From the NCBI RefSeq assembly GCF_003610295.1, contig NZ_RAPV01000002.1, positions 744,001-808,000 on the forward strand: DNA of 64,000 bases. Reading direction: 5' to 3'. This DNA comes from Paraburkholderia sp. BL23I1N1 (GTDB taxonomy: Bacteria; Pseudomonadota; Gammaproteobacteria; Burkholderiales; Burkholderiaceae). Positions 27,009-36,009 of this stretch are shown one piece after another. The stretch's first letter is position 1. The number at the start of each line of letters is the position of its first letter. The translations under genes and the position numbers were made by a program. The notes under the pieces were generated by a model, which saw only the letters and a program-made list of their open reading frames with translations, made no database searches and had not been told where the DNA came from.

Positions 27009-27058
27009 ATACCAGCATGGGACCAGTCGGTTGACTGGTATTATGTTGGTTATATAAT
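27009..27058 (+). promoter_or_regulatory. nagR promoter with overlapping large palindromic operator
   Basis: A strong sigma-70 promoter, TTGACT (27031-27036) and TATAAT (27053-27058) with a 16-base spacer, is overlain by an interrupted palindrome. Arms 27009-27028 and 27033-27052 pair at about 15 of 20 positions, including a perfect inner ACCAGTC/GACTGGT. A regulator bound here would block the promoter; autoregulation by the GntR protein just downstream is the natural inference. Confidence 0.65.
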
Positions 27059-27108
27059 GGGCTCTAATTTTCGTAGGCCGCATTCTTCGAGACGACCGCC
27101 GGAGCCCC

Positions 27109-27843
27109 ATGGAAACTCGCTGGTCCGCACTGATGCCTGACGCTCGCAACGTCACGCCGCTCTACCTGCAGCTCGCGCGCAATCTGGCGACGGCGATCCA
27201 TTGCGGCGTGTGGTCGGCGGGTGAGGCGCTGCCGTCGGAGCGCACGCTCTCCGATGCGATCGGCGTGTCGCGCATCACTGCGCGCAAGGCGATCGAGCTG
27301 CTGGTCGAGCAGGGCCTGATCCGCCGGGCGCGCGGCGCGGGCAGCTTCATTACGCCGCGCGTCGAAGACCCGCTGTCGCGGCTCACCGGCTTCACGAAGA
27401 AGATGCAGCAACGGGGTTTCCGGCCCGATTCGGTATGGCTCGAGCGCGACATCCGCGCCGCCAATCGTGATGAGCTGGTGCACCTCGGTCTGTCGCCCGG
27501 CGCGGCGGTGGCGAGTCTGCGGCGCTTGCGGCGCGCGGACGGCATCGTGATGGCGGTCGAGCATTCGGCGCTGCCCGCGGCGATCGTGCCCGATCCGCAG
27601 GCCATCGGCGTGTCGCTTTACAGCTATCTCGAACAACGCGGCGCCGCTGTCGTGCGCGCCTTGCAGCACTTTCGCGCAGTCAACGCGTCGAGCGAGATCG
27701 CCTCGTTGATGGATATCGAACCGCGCTCGGCGTTGCTGGTCATTACCCGTATTGGATATAGCGCGGATCAGCGTGCGATCGAGCTGACCGACACCTATTG
27801 CCGCGACGATTACTACGATTTTGTTGCTGAATTGCGCACCTGA
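27109..27843 (+). CDS. nagR: GntR/HutC family regulator of the N-acetylglucosamine locus
   Basis: A 244-residue transcription regulator with an N-terminal winged helix (PLYLQLARNLATAI, LPSERTLSDAIGVSRITARKAIELL) and a C-terminal UTRA ligand-binding domain (SRLTGFTKKMQQRGF, ITRIGYSADQRAIELTDTYCRDDYYDF). HutC-type regulators of this arrangement respond to glucosamine- or GlcNAc-6-phosphate. It lies directly upstream of nagA in the same direction. The palindrome over its promoter suggests autoregulation. Confidence 0.92.
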   Translation: METRWSALMPDARNVTPLYLQLARNLATAIHCGVWSAGEALPSERTLSDAIGVSRITARKAIELLVEQGLIRRARGAGSFITPRVEDPLSRLTGFTKKMQQRGFRPDSVWLERDIRAANRDELVHLGLSPGAAVASLRRLRRADGIVMAVEHSALPAAIVPDPQAIGVSLYSYLEQRGAAVVRALQHFRAVNASSEIASLMDIEPRSALLVITRIGYSADQRAIELTDTYCRDDYYDFVAELRT

Positions 27844-27940
27844 TTGACGCACCTGAGCAGGACGCGTGGTCCGCCGCTCCATGCGGCGCCATCGAGCGTA
27901 TTTCAGCCATACCCCGCATTACGCCTCACCAGAGAGACTC

Positions 27941-29044
27941 ATGCTGACCGGAAACATACTCACCACCGATGGGTGGATTCACGGCACGCTCGAATACGAA
28001 AACGGCCGCATCACGGCACTGACCGGTGAACGCGCCGACCCGTCGAAGAACGACGCGCCCTACATCTTGCCCGGCTTCATCGATCTGCATGTGCACGGGG
28101 GCGGCGGTTCCGACGTGATGGAAGGCGGCGACGCAATCGAAACCATCACCCGCACGCATGCGCGTTACGGCACGACCAGCCTGCTTGCCACCACAATGAC
28201 CGCGCCGCGCGACGAGTTGATGAGTGTCGTCGCGGAGCTGGGCAACAACGCGCGGATTCGCACGCCGGGCGGTGCGCGCGTGCTCGGCGTCCATCTGGAG
28301 GGGCCGTATATCAACCCCGGCAAGCTCGGCGCGCAGCCTGATGCCGCCGTGTCCGCGGTGATGGACGAAGTGCTCAAATATCTGTCAATCGCGCCGATTC
28401 GCGTGGTCACGTTGGCGCCGGAAATCGCCGGCCATATGGAGATCATCTCCGAGATGGCGGCGCGCGGCGTGCGCGTGCAGCTCGGCCATTCGCTCGGCAC
28501 CTACGACGACGCCGTCGCCGCGCTCAAGCATGGCGCGTGTGGCTTCACGCATCTGTTCAACGCGATGTCGCCGTTGCATCACCGCAATCCTGGCCTCGTC
28601 GGCGCAGCGCTCGCGCACGCCGAATTCGCCGAAATCATTCCCGATTTGCTGCACGTTCATCCGGGCGCGATCCGCGCGGCGTTGCGCGCGATTCCGCGTC
28701 TCTACGTGGTGACGGACAGCACGTCGGCCACCGGCATGCCCGACGGCGAATACCGCCTCGGCAGCCAGCATGTGACGAAGTGCCTCGGCGGCGTGCGTCT
28801 CGCCGACGGCACACTCGCTGGCAGCACCCTGACGATGGATCAGGCGCTGCGCAATCTCGTATCGATCGGCTTGCCGATCGCCGACGTTTCAAACCGTTTG
28901 TCGCGCTACGCCGCCGACTACCTCGGCATCGAAGACCGTGGCCGCATCGCCCGCGGCGCGTGGGCCGATGTGGTTGTGTTCGATCGTGAACTGGCGTTGA
29001 CCGCGACATACGTCGAAGGAGAAGCAATTGTCGAATATGCTTAA
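27941..29044 (+). CDS. nagA: N-acetylglucosamine-6-phosphate deacetylase
   Basis: Removes acetate from GlcNAc-6-phosphate. The 367-residue amidohydrolase carries LPGFIDLHVHGGGG (His50, His52), VHLEGPYINPGKLGA with the metal-binding glutamate, VRVQLGHSLGTYDD, HLFNAMSPLHHRNPG and the catalytic aspartate in VVTDSTSATG. ATG 27941 is preceded by AGAGAG. Its 3' end overlaps the next gene by 17 bases. Confidence 0.96.
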   Translation: MLTGNILTTDGWIHGTLEYENGRITALTGERADPSKNDAPYILPGFIDLHVHGGGGSDVMEGGDAIETITRTHARYGTTSLLATTMTAPRDELMSVVAELGNNARIRTPGGARVLGVHLEGPYINPGKLGAQPDAAVSAVMDEVLKYLSIAPIRVVTLAPEIAGHMEIISEMAARGVRVQLGHSLGTYDDAVAALKHGACGFTHLFNAMSPLHHRNPGLVGAALAHAEFAEIIPDLLHVHPGAIRAALRAIPRLYVVTDSTSATGMPDGEYRLGSQHVTKCLGGVRLADGTLAGSTLTMDQALRNLVSIGLPIADVSNRLSRYAADYLGIEDRGRIARGAWADVVVFDRELALTATYVEGEAIVEYA

Positions 29045-30044
29045 AGAGGCGCTGGCGTCCGCAGAAACGGTCGCCGTGCAACTCACGGACACCTCGCGCG
29101 TCGAGGCGTTGGCGGCGAAGCTCGCCCAGCAACCGCGCCACGTCGCGCTGACGGTCGCGCGCGGCAGCTCGGACCACGCGGCGAGTTATTTCGCAAGCCT
29201 GACGATGAGCCGCCTCGGTGTGCCAGTCGCCTCGCTGCCGATGTCGGTTGCGACGCTCCAGCAGGCGCCGCTTCAGGTGCGCGATCAGCTCGCGCTGGCG
29301 TTCTCGCAATCGGGCAGGAGCCCGGATCTGGTCGGCACGATGGAGGCGTTGCGCAACGCCGGCGCGTTGACGGTGGCCGCGGTGAACGCGCCGAACTCGC
29401 CGCTAGCCGACGCCTGCGAATTTCACCTGCCGCTCATGGCCGGTCCGGAACTGAGCGTCGCGGCGACCAAGAGCTACATCGCCATGCTGTCGGTCTCCGC
29501 GCAACTGGTCGCTCACTGGCAGAAAGACAACGCGCTGCCCGGCGCGTTGAACACGCTGCCCGACGCGCTGCATGCCGCGGGCAAGCTCGACTGGTCGAAA
29601 GCGGTGGACGAATTGCGTGGCGTCGAGCGCATGATCGTGATCGGCCGCGGTCTCGGTCTCGCGATCGCGCAGGAAGCCGCGCTGAAATTGAAAGAGACCT
29701 CCGGCATTCAGGCCGAAGCGTTTTCGAGCGCGGAAGTGCGGCACGGTCCGATGGAATTGATCGACCGCGACTATCCGCTGCTGGTCTTCGCACCGCGCGG
29801 TCCGGAGCAAGCCGGCTTGCTGCAACTCGCACGCGACATGCAGGCGCGCGGCGCCCGTGTGCTGCTCGCCGCACCGGAGAACGTGCCGGAAGCGACGCTG
29901 CCGCTCGCCACCACCGCTCACGCGGCGCTCGATCCGATCGCCGCGATCCTGTCCTTTTACGTGATGGCTGCCGGCCTTGCCGCCGCGCGCGGGCGCAATC
30001 CTGACGCGCCACGCCATCTCAACAAAGTCACCGAAACTCACTGA
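29028..30044 (+). CDS. nagB: Glucosamine-6-phosphate deaminase, SIS-domain type (NagB-II)
   Basis: Converts glucosamine-6-phosphate to fructose-6-phosphate and ammonia. The 338 residues form two SIS domains (VARGSSDHAASYFASL, LAFSQSGRSPDLV, AATKSYIAML, IGRGLGLAIAQEAALKLKETSGIQAEAFSSAEVRHGPMELI). This is the isomerase-like deaminase related to the GlmS isomerase half, not the hexameric NagB fold. The likely start is the unusual TTG at 29028, with AAGGAG at 29016-29021 six bases upstream; ATG 29037 would be 15 bases from that site. Confidence 0.92.
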   Translation: MSNMLKEALASAETVAVQLTDTSRVEALAAKLAQQPRHVALTVARGSSDHAASYFASLTMSRLGVPVASLPMSVATLQQAPLQVRDQLALAFSQSGRSPDLVGTMEALRNAGALTVAAVNAPNSPLADACEFHLPLMAGPELSVAATKSYIAMLSVSAQLVAHWQKDNALPGALNTLPDALHAAGKLDWSKAVDELRGVERMIVIGRGLGLAIAQEAALKLKETSGIQAEAFSSAEVRHGPMELIDRDYPLLVFAPRGPEQAGLLQLARDMQARGARVLLAAPENVPEATLPLATTAHAALDPIAAILSFYVMAAGLAAARGRNPDAPRHLNKVTETH

Positions 30045-30082
30045 CGAAAAATCAGATGCGACGTGTCGAGGAGTCACGCTTG

Positions 30083-32647
30083 ATGAGCCATTCTGAAGGC
30101 CATATTGTTTTGCTTGCGCCGATGACCGGTCCGGTCGTGCCGCTGGCGAACGTGCCCGACCCTGTGTTTTCGGGCGGCATGTTCGGCGACGGCATCGGTG
30201 TCGATCCGCTCGAGGGCCGACTCGTCGCACCGTGCGACGGCACCATCACCCATCTGGCGCGCACCGGCCACGCGGTCACACTCGCGACAGCCGATGGCGT
30301 GGAGATTCTGCTGCACATCGGCATCGACACGGTCGAGCTGAATGGCAAGGGCTTTGCGCCGATGGTCGCGCAAGGCGCGCAGGTGCGCACCGGCGACGTC
30401 CTGATCGAATTCGATCAGGACCAGGTCGCACTGAATGCGCCGAGTCTCGTCTCGGTGATCGCGATTGCCAATTCGGATGCGTTCGAGATTGTCGAGCGTG
30501 CGCAGGACGGCATGCTGAAGGCAGGCGAAACGCCGTTGCTGGTGCTGCGCGCTCGCGGCGGCGATGCGGCGCATGCATCGCGTGAGGCGAGTGCTACCAA
30601 CGTGACCGAAGAAGCCCGTCAGCAAGTGACACTGGTCCACACGGGCGGTTTGCATGCGCGGCCGGCCGCGCGCGCTCGTGAAGCGGCGCGCGGTTTCGAT
30701 GCGCGTGTCGAAGTGCGTTACGAAGGGCGCAAGGCGGCGATCGAGAGCGTGGTCGGATTGCTCGGTCTCGGCGCAGGCGAGGGGGCGACTGTCGAGTTGC
30801 TCGGCATCGGTCCGCAAGCCCAAGCCGCAATCGACGCGATCGCCCACGAATTGACGCGTGAAGCGCACGGCGAAGTCGAAGAAAAGCCCGCACGTCAAAG
30901 CTCGCCGGCGCCGCAACCCGTTGCGCGCGCTGCGGGCGAAGCGCTTGCGCCGAACACGCTCGCTGGCGTGTGCGCGGCGCCGGGCGTCGCGGTCGGCAAG
31001 CTGGTGCGTTGGGACGATGCGGATATCGATCCGCCGGAAAAGGCGAACGGCACGTCGGCGGCTGAAAGCCGTCTGCTCGACAAGGCAATTGCCACCGTCG
31101 ACACCGACCTCGGCACGACCGTGCGCGATGCCTCGCAACGCGGCGCGGTGGGTGAGGCGGGCATCTTCGCCGTGCACCGTGTGCTGCTCGAAGATCCGAC
31201 GCTGCTCGACGCCGCGCGCGATCTGATCAGTCTCGGCAAGAGCGCCGGTTTTGCGTGGCGCGAAGCGATCCGCGCACAGATCGCCATCCTGACCAATATC
31301 GAAGACGCCTTGCTCCAGGAACGTGCAGCGGATCTGCGCGACATCGAAAAGCGCGTGTTGCGCGCGCTCGGTTATACGAATGCAGCGGCGCGCACGTTGC
31401 CGGACGAAGCCGTGCTGGCGGCTGAAGAATTCACGCCGTCGGATCTGTCCTCACTGGATCGCTCACGCGTTACTGCACTCGTGATGGCGCGCGGCGGTGC
31501 GACCTCGCACGCGGCGATTCTTGCGCGTCAGGCCGGCATTCCGGCGCTGGTGGCAGTCGGCGATGCGTTGCTCGCGATCCCCGAAGGCACGCAGGTCGTG
31601 GTGAACGCCACCACCGGCCGCCTCGAATTTGCGCCGACCGAACTCGACATCGAACGCGCGCGTCATGAACGCGGCCGGCTTGCCGACGTGCGCGAAGCGA
31701 ACCGCCGCACGTCGCAGCAGGCGGCAGTGACTTCCGATGGCCGTGCGATCGAAGTCGCCGCCAACATCGCGACGCTCGACGACGCGAAGACCGCCGTCGA
31801 TAACGGTGCCGATTCCGTCGGCCTGCTGCGCACCGAGCTGCTGTTCATCCACCGCGCCGCAGCGCCGACCACCGACGAACATCGCCAGAGCTACCAGGCC
31901 ATCGTCGATGCATTAAGCGGCCGCACCGCGATCATTCGCACGCTGGACGTCGGCGCGGACAAGGAAGTCGACTACCTGACGCTGCCGCCCGAACCGAATC
32001 CGGCGCTCGGTCTGCGCGGCATCCGTCTCGCGCAAGTGCGCCCGGATCTGCTCGACGATCAATTGCGTGGTCTGCTGGCGGTGCGGCCGCTCGGCGCCGT
32101 GCGCATTCTGCTGCCGATGGTGACCGATGTCGGCGAGCTGATCCGCATTCGCAAACGCATCGACGAATTCGCCCATGAATTGGGGCGTGCCGAACCGATC
32201 GAAGTCGGCGTGATGATCGAAGTGCCATCGGCCGCATTGCTTGCTGACCAACTGTCGCAACACGCGGATTTCCTGTCGATCGGCACCAACGATCTGACGC
32301 AATACACGCTCGCCATGGATCGCTGCCAGGCCGATCTCGCAGCGCAGGCGGACGGCCTGCATCCGGCGGTGCTGCGGTTGATCGCAGCGACTGTGCAGGG
32401 TGCGAACAAGCATCGCAAATGGGTCGGCGTATGCGGCGCACTGGCGGGCGATCCGCTGGCCATGCCGCTGCTCGTCGGCCTCGGCGTGACCGAGCTCTCG
32501 GTGGATCCGGTGTCGGTGCCGGGCATCAAGGCGCGAGTGCGCAACCTCGATTATCAGTTGTGCCGTCAACGCGCCCAGGATGCCCTGGCGCTCGAGTCGG
32601 CGCAGACGGTAAGAGCAGTGAGCCGCGAAACCTGGCCTCTGGACTGA
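30083..32647 (+). CDS. nagF: PTS EIIA(Glc)-HPr-EI fusion for GlcNAc uptake
   Basis: Carries the whole phosphate chain from PEP to the EIIB of NagE in one 854-residue chain. In order: a glucose-type EIIA (active His in EILLHIGIDTVEL, about residues 1-160), an HPr domain (His in GLHARPA, with a serine at the HprK position in IESVVGLLGLG, about 180-265), and enzyme I (His in GGATSHAAILARQAGIP, LLRTELLFI, SIGTNDLTQYTLAMDR, VCGALAGDP). GAGGAG at 30068-30073 precedes ATG 30083. The HPr and EI parts are distinct from the ptsH/ptsI set at the left of the window. Confidence 0.95.
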   Translation: MSHSEGHIVLLAPMTGPVVPLANVPDPVFSGGMFGDGIGVDPLEGRLVAPCDGTITHLARTGHAVTLATADGVEILLHIGIDTVELNGKGFAPMVAQGAQVRTGDVLIEFDQDQVALNAPSLVSVIAIANSDAFEIVERAQDGMLKAGETPLLVLRARGGDAAHASREASATNVTEEARQQVTLVHTGGLHARPAARAREAARGFDARVEVRYEGRKAAIESVVGLLGLGAGEGATVELLGIGPQAQAAIDAIAHELTREAHGEVEEKPARQSSPAPQPVARAAGEALAPNTLAGVCAAPGVAVGKLVRWDDADIDPPEKANGTSAAESRLLDKAIATVDTDLGTTVRDASQRGAVGEAGIFAVHRVLLEDPTLLDAARDLISLGKSAGFAWREAIRAQIAILTNIEDALLQERAADLRDIEKRVLRALGYTNAAARTLPDEAVLAAEEFTPSDLSSLDRSRVTALVMARGGATSHAAILARQAGIPALVAVGDALLAIPEGTQVVVNATTGRLEFAPTELDIERARHERGRLADVREANRRTSQQAAVTSDGRAIEVAANIATLDDAKTAVDNGADSVGLLRTELLFIHRAAAPTTDEHRQSYQAIVDALSGRTAIIRTLDVGADKEVDYLTLPPEPNPALGLRGIRLAQVRPDLLDDQLRGLLAVRPLGAVRILLPMVTDVGELIRIRKRIDEFAHELGRAEPIEVGVMIEVPSAALLADQLSQHADFLSIGTNDLTQYTLAMDRCQADLAAQADGLHPAVLRLIAATVQGANKHRKWVGVCGALAGDPLAMPLLVGLGVTELSVDPVSVPGIKARVRNLDYQLCRQRAQDALALESAQTVRAVSRETWPLD

Positions 32648-32744
32648 ACCCCACACAGTCCGCAACCAGCTTCGCATAGTCAGGGCATAGAGCGACAAAA
32701 CTTAACGACGACAGTCGACAACGAGACAAGGACTGGAGGTGTCA

Positions 32745-34502
32745 ATGGATGGGAATCCGTTTCTGAAGATTCAGCGCCTGGGGCGGGCGCTGATGCTGCC
32801 GATTGCAGTACTGCCGGTTGCCGGCTTGCTGCTGCGATTGGGCCAGCCCGATGTGTTCAACATCAAGATGATCGCCGACGCCGGCGGCGCGATTTTCGAC
32901 AACCTGCCGTTGCTGTTCGCAATCGGCGTGGCGGTCGGCTTCGCGAAAGATAACAACGGCGTGGCAGGTCTCGCGGGTGCGATCGGTTATCTGATCGAAG
33001 TCGCGGTGATGAAGGACATCAACGACAAGCTCAACATGGGCGTGTTGTCCGGGATTGTGGCGGGTATCGTCGCGGGCCTGCTGTACAACAAGTACAAGGA
33101 CATCAAGCTGCCCGACTACCTCGCATTCTTCGGAGGGAAACGCTTCGTGCCGATTGTCACGGGCGTGGTCTGTCTGGGGCTCGGCATCGCGTTCGGTTAT
33201 GTGTGGCAGCCGGTGCAGGCCGTGATCGATACGGCCGGCCATTGGCTGACTACGGCGGGTGCGCTCGGCGCATTCGTGTTCGGCGTGCTGAACCGTTTGC
33301 TGCTCGTCACGGGTCTGCATCACATCCTCAATTCGCTGACGTGGTTCGTGTTCGGCAGTTTCACGCCGCCGGGCGGCGTCGCGGTGACGGGCGACCTGCA
33401 TCGCTTCTTTGCAGGCGACCCGACCGCGGGCACGTTCATGACGGGCTTCTTCCCGGTCATGATGTTCGGTCTGCCGGCTGCGTGTCTTGCGATGTTCCAT
33501 GAAGCACCGAAGGAGCGCCGTGCGATTGTTGGCGGCCTGCTGTTCTCGATGGCGCTGACGTCGTTCCTGACGGGGGTGACCGAGCCGATCGAATTCAGCT
33601 TCATGTTCCTCGCACCGGTGCTGTATGTGATCCACGCGTTGCTGACCGGCCTGTCGCTGGCAATCTGCTCGGCGCTCGGCATTCACCTCGGCTTCACGTT
33701 CTCCGCGGGCGCAATCGACTATGTGCTGAACTACGGCCTGTCGACCAAGGGCTGGTGGGCGATTCCTATCGGGCTCGTGTATTCGGTGGTGTATTACGGC
33801 CTGTTCCGCTTCTTCATCCGCAAGTTCAACATGGCGACGCCGGGCCGCGAACCCGCCGCTGAAGAAGAGCAGATCGAGTCGTTCACGGCAGGCGGTTTTG
33901 TGTCGCCGGTTGCGGGTGCCGCTGTGCCGCGCGCGCAGCGTTATATCGCGGCGCTCGGTGGCGCGTCGAACCTCTCGATAGTGGATGCCTGTACGACGCG
34001 TCTGCGTCTGTCGGTGGTCGATGCCAGCAAGGTTTCGGAAAGCGAACTGAAGACGATCGGCGCGCGTGGTGTGCTCAAACGCGGCTCGACCAACGTGCAG
34101 GTGATTATTGGACCGGAAGCGGACATCATCGCTGATGAAATCCGCACGGTGATTGCGCAGGGCGGTGGCGATGCGGTGAAGCCGGTAGCTGCGGCTCCTG
34201 TGGCGGCTGCGAGCGGTGCTCAAGGCGGTCCGCTCGACCCGGATCCGCTGCGCTGGCTAGCGGTGTTTGGCGGCGCGGGCAACGTCGTGTCGCTGGACGC
34301 TGTGGCGGCAACGCGTCTGCGAATCGTGGTTCGCGATCCGTCGGCGGTTGATCGTCAACGTCTGGCTACGCTCGATACGGCGTGGGTCTCGGCGGATACG
34401 TTCCATATCGTGGTAGGCGACGCAGCTCAGCGCTACGCCGCGCAACTGGCGACGCGTTTGTCGCCCGATGCGGGTGCCGGTACGGCGCCGCAGCCCGCGT
34501 GA
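32745..34502 (+). CDS. nagE: PTS N-acetylglucosamine permease EIICB with an extra EIIB-like domain
   Basis: Imports and phosphorylates GlcNAc. The 585 residues contain an EIIC membrane domain (about 1-370, GRALMLPIAVLPVAGLLLRLG, SFLTGVTEPIEFSFMFLAP), then an EIIB domain with the phosphorylated Cys416 in DACTTRLRL, and a second EIIB-like domain (about 490-570) in which the equivalent position is Ala521 (AVAATRLRI). ATG 32745 is chosen over GTG 32739 because GGAGG at 32735-32739 sits five bases before it. NagF supplies the phosphate. A terminator follows. Confidence 0.95.
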   Translation: MDGNPFLKIQRLGRALMLPIAVLPVAGLLLRLGQPDVFNIKMIADAGGAIFDNLPLLFAIGVAVGFAKDNNGVAGLAGAIGYLIEVAVMKDINDKLNMGVLSGIVAGIVAGLLYNKYKDIKLPDYLAFFGGKRFVPIVTGVVCLGLGIAFGYVWQPVQAVIDTAGHWLTTAGALGAFVFGVLNRLLLVTGLHHILNSLTWFVFGSFTPPGGVAVTGDLHRFFAGDPTAGTFMTGFFPVMMFGLPAACLAMFHEAPKERRAIVGGLLFSMALTSFLTGVTEPIEFSFMFLAPVLYVIHALLTGLSLAICSALGIHLGFTFSAGAIDYVLNYGLSTKGWWAIPIGLVYSVVYYGLFRFFIRKFNMATPGREPAAEEEQIESFTAGGFVSPVAGAAVPRAQRYIAALGGASNLSIVDACTTRLRLSVVDASKVSESELKTIGARGVLKRGSTNVQVIIGPEADIIADEIRTVIAQGGGDAVKPVAAAPVAAASGAQGGPLDPDPLRWLAVFGGAGNVVSLDAVAATRLRIVVRDPSAVDRQRLATLDTAWVSADTFHIVVGDAAQRYAAQLATRLSPDAGAGTAPQPA

Positions 34503-34612
34503 TCTGATCGAGGCTTCGAGCTGCGCTGACCGCGGTTGTCCGCTCAGCCGGGAGCCCGGATAGATAAACGGGAGCAGGCAGGCGCTGTATTGCGCCGAGC
34601 CTGGTACAAATA

Positions 34613-34646
34613 AAAAGCGGCACCTTGAATTCAAGGTGCCGCTTTT
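34613..34646. terminator. Bidirectional terminator between nagE and the cyd operon
   Basis: A perfect 34-base palindrome (17-base arms 34613-34629 and 34630-34646) with A4 and T4 at its ends. It lies between nagE (+) and cydX (-) and can stop both transcripts. Confidence 0.85.
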
Positions 34647-34693
34647 GCGTTTGCCGGCTTGAGCCTAACGGCGCTCATCCGGCAACGGATGCA

Positions 34694-34810
34694 TCAACGT
34701 GCTTTCTGCTTGCTCGCTTCCAAAGGCCGGCGCGATTCCAGCCACATCACGTTGATAATGCCGAACGCCAACGCCACGCCAATGCCGAGAAGCCAACTGA
34801 AATACCACAT
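34694..34810 (-). CDS. cydX: Cytochrome bd oxidase small subunit CydX
   Basis: A 38-residue single-helix protein beginning MWYFSWLLGIGVALAFG, closely resembling E. coli CydX (MWYFAWILG...), which stabilises the heme b/d centre of cytochrome bd. An AGGAG seven bases before ATG 34810 supports translation. It is the last gene of the operon, 28 bases after cydB. It is below the size that automatic gene calls usually keep. Confidence 0.9.
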   Translation of the reverse strand: MWYFSWLLGIGVALAFGIINVMWLESRRPLEASKQKAR

Positions 34811-34838
34811 CACAAACTCCTGTTAATCGTATTGCTGA

Positions 34839-35975
34839 TCAATACATCGAATGGTGATTTTCTTTGAGCGCCGCGGCGGTTACCTTGCCGCGCATCACGC
34901 GATACACCCAGCTTGTGTAGATCAGGGTGATCGGCAGGAAGATGATTACGGCGATCAGCATGATCTGCAGCGTCATGCGGCTCGAGGTCGAGTCCCACAC
35001 AGTGAGGCTGCTGCGGCCGTCGAGCGAGGAGGGCATGATGAACGGGAACATCGAGAAGCCCGCCGTCAGAATCACGCCGGTGACCATCAGCGAGGTCGAC
35101 AGGAAGGCGATCTTTTCAAAGCGCGAGCGCGCCAGCAGCACAGCGACTACGCCACCGACCAGCCCGGCCACCGGCGCGATCACCATCCACGGGTAGTTTG
35201 CGTAGTTGGTGAGCCACAGGCCGGGTGCGCCGATCACATTCTTCAGCAGCGGATTGGCAACCGCATCGAGCGGCGCGGCGTCGACGATCTGATAGCCGCC
35301 GATCATCGTGGCGATCAGGGCGCCGGCGAGCAGGAACAGCACCACGGCAGCGAGCGAAGCAATCCGCAGCGCGAGCGACGCACGCTCGGCGACGACGTCG
35401 TCCGCCTTCATCTTCACGAAGGCTGCACCGTGCGCGGCTAGCATCGACACGCTGACGAGCCCGCACAGTACGGCGAACGGGTTGAGCAGCGCAAAGAAAC
35501 TGCCGTGATACGTGACGCGCAGATCGGTATCGAACGAGAACGGCACGCCTTGCAGCAGGTTGCCGAACGCCACGCCGAACACCAGCGCCGGGACGAAGCC
35601 GCCGACAAACAATGCCCAGTCCCACGCGCTGCGCCAGCGCGGGTCTTCACGTTTGCTGCGGTAGTCGAAGCCGACCGGCCGGAAGAACAGCGAGAACAGC
35701 ACCAGCAGCATTGCGAAGTAGAAGCCCGAGAACGATGCGGCGTACACCAGCGGCCACGCGGCGAACATCGCGCCGCCCGCCGTGATGAGCCATACCTGGT
35801 TGCCTTCCCACGTCGCGCCAACCGTGTTCACGACGATGCGCCGCTCCGTGTCGGTTTTCGCGATGAACGGTAGCAGAATCGCCGCGCCCATGTCGAAGCC
35901 GTCGGTGAGCGCGAAGCCGATCAGCAACACGCCGATCAACACCCACCAGATCAGCTTGAGGGTTGCGTAATCCAT
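34839..35975 (-). CDS. cydB: Cytochrome bd ubiquinol oxidase subunit II
   Basis: The second core subunit of the high-affinity quinol oxidase. The 378 residues include [23 protein letters not shown] at the N-terminus, the conserved [20 protein letters not shown] and [17 protein letters not shown], with eight to nine membrane helices. It follows cydA by 34 bases. Confidence 0.97.
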   Translation of the reverse strand: MDYATLKLIWWVLIGVLLIGFALTDGFDMGAAILLPFIAKTDTERRIVVNTVGATWEGNQVWLITAGGAMFAAWPLVYAASFSGFYFAMLLVLFSLFFRPVGFDYRSKREDPRWRSAWDWALFVGGFVPALVFGVAFGNLLQGVPFSFDTDLRVTYHGSFFALLNPFAVLCGLVSVSMLAAHGAAFVKMKADDVVAERASLALRIASLAAVVLFLLAGALIATMIGGYQIVDAAPLDAVANPLLKNVIGAPGLWLTNYANYPWMVIAPVAGLVGGVVAVLLARSRFEKIAFLSTSLMVTGVILTAGFSMFPFIMPSSLDGRSSLTVWDSTSSRMTLQIMLIAVIIFLPITLIYTSWVYRVMRGKVTAAALKENHHSMY

Positions 35976-36009
35976 GATGATCTTTCCCTTGGAACAGAGT
36001 GACGGCGAA

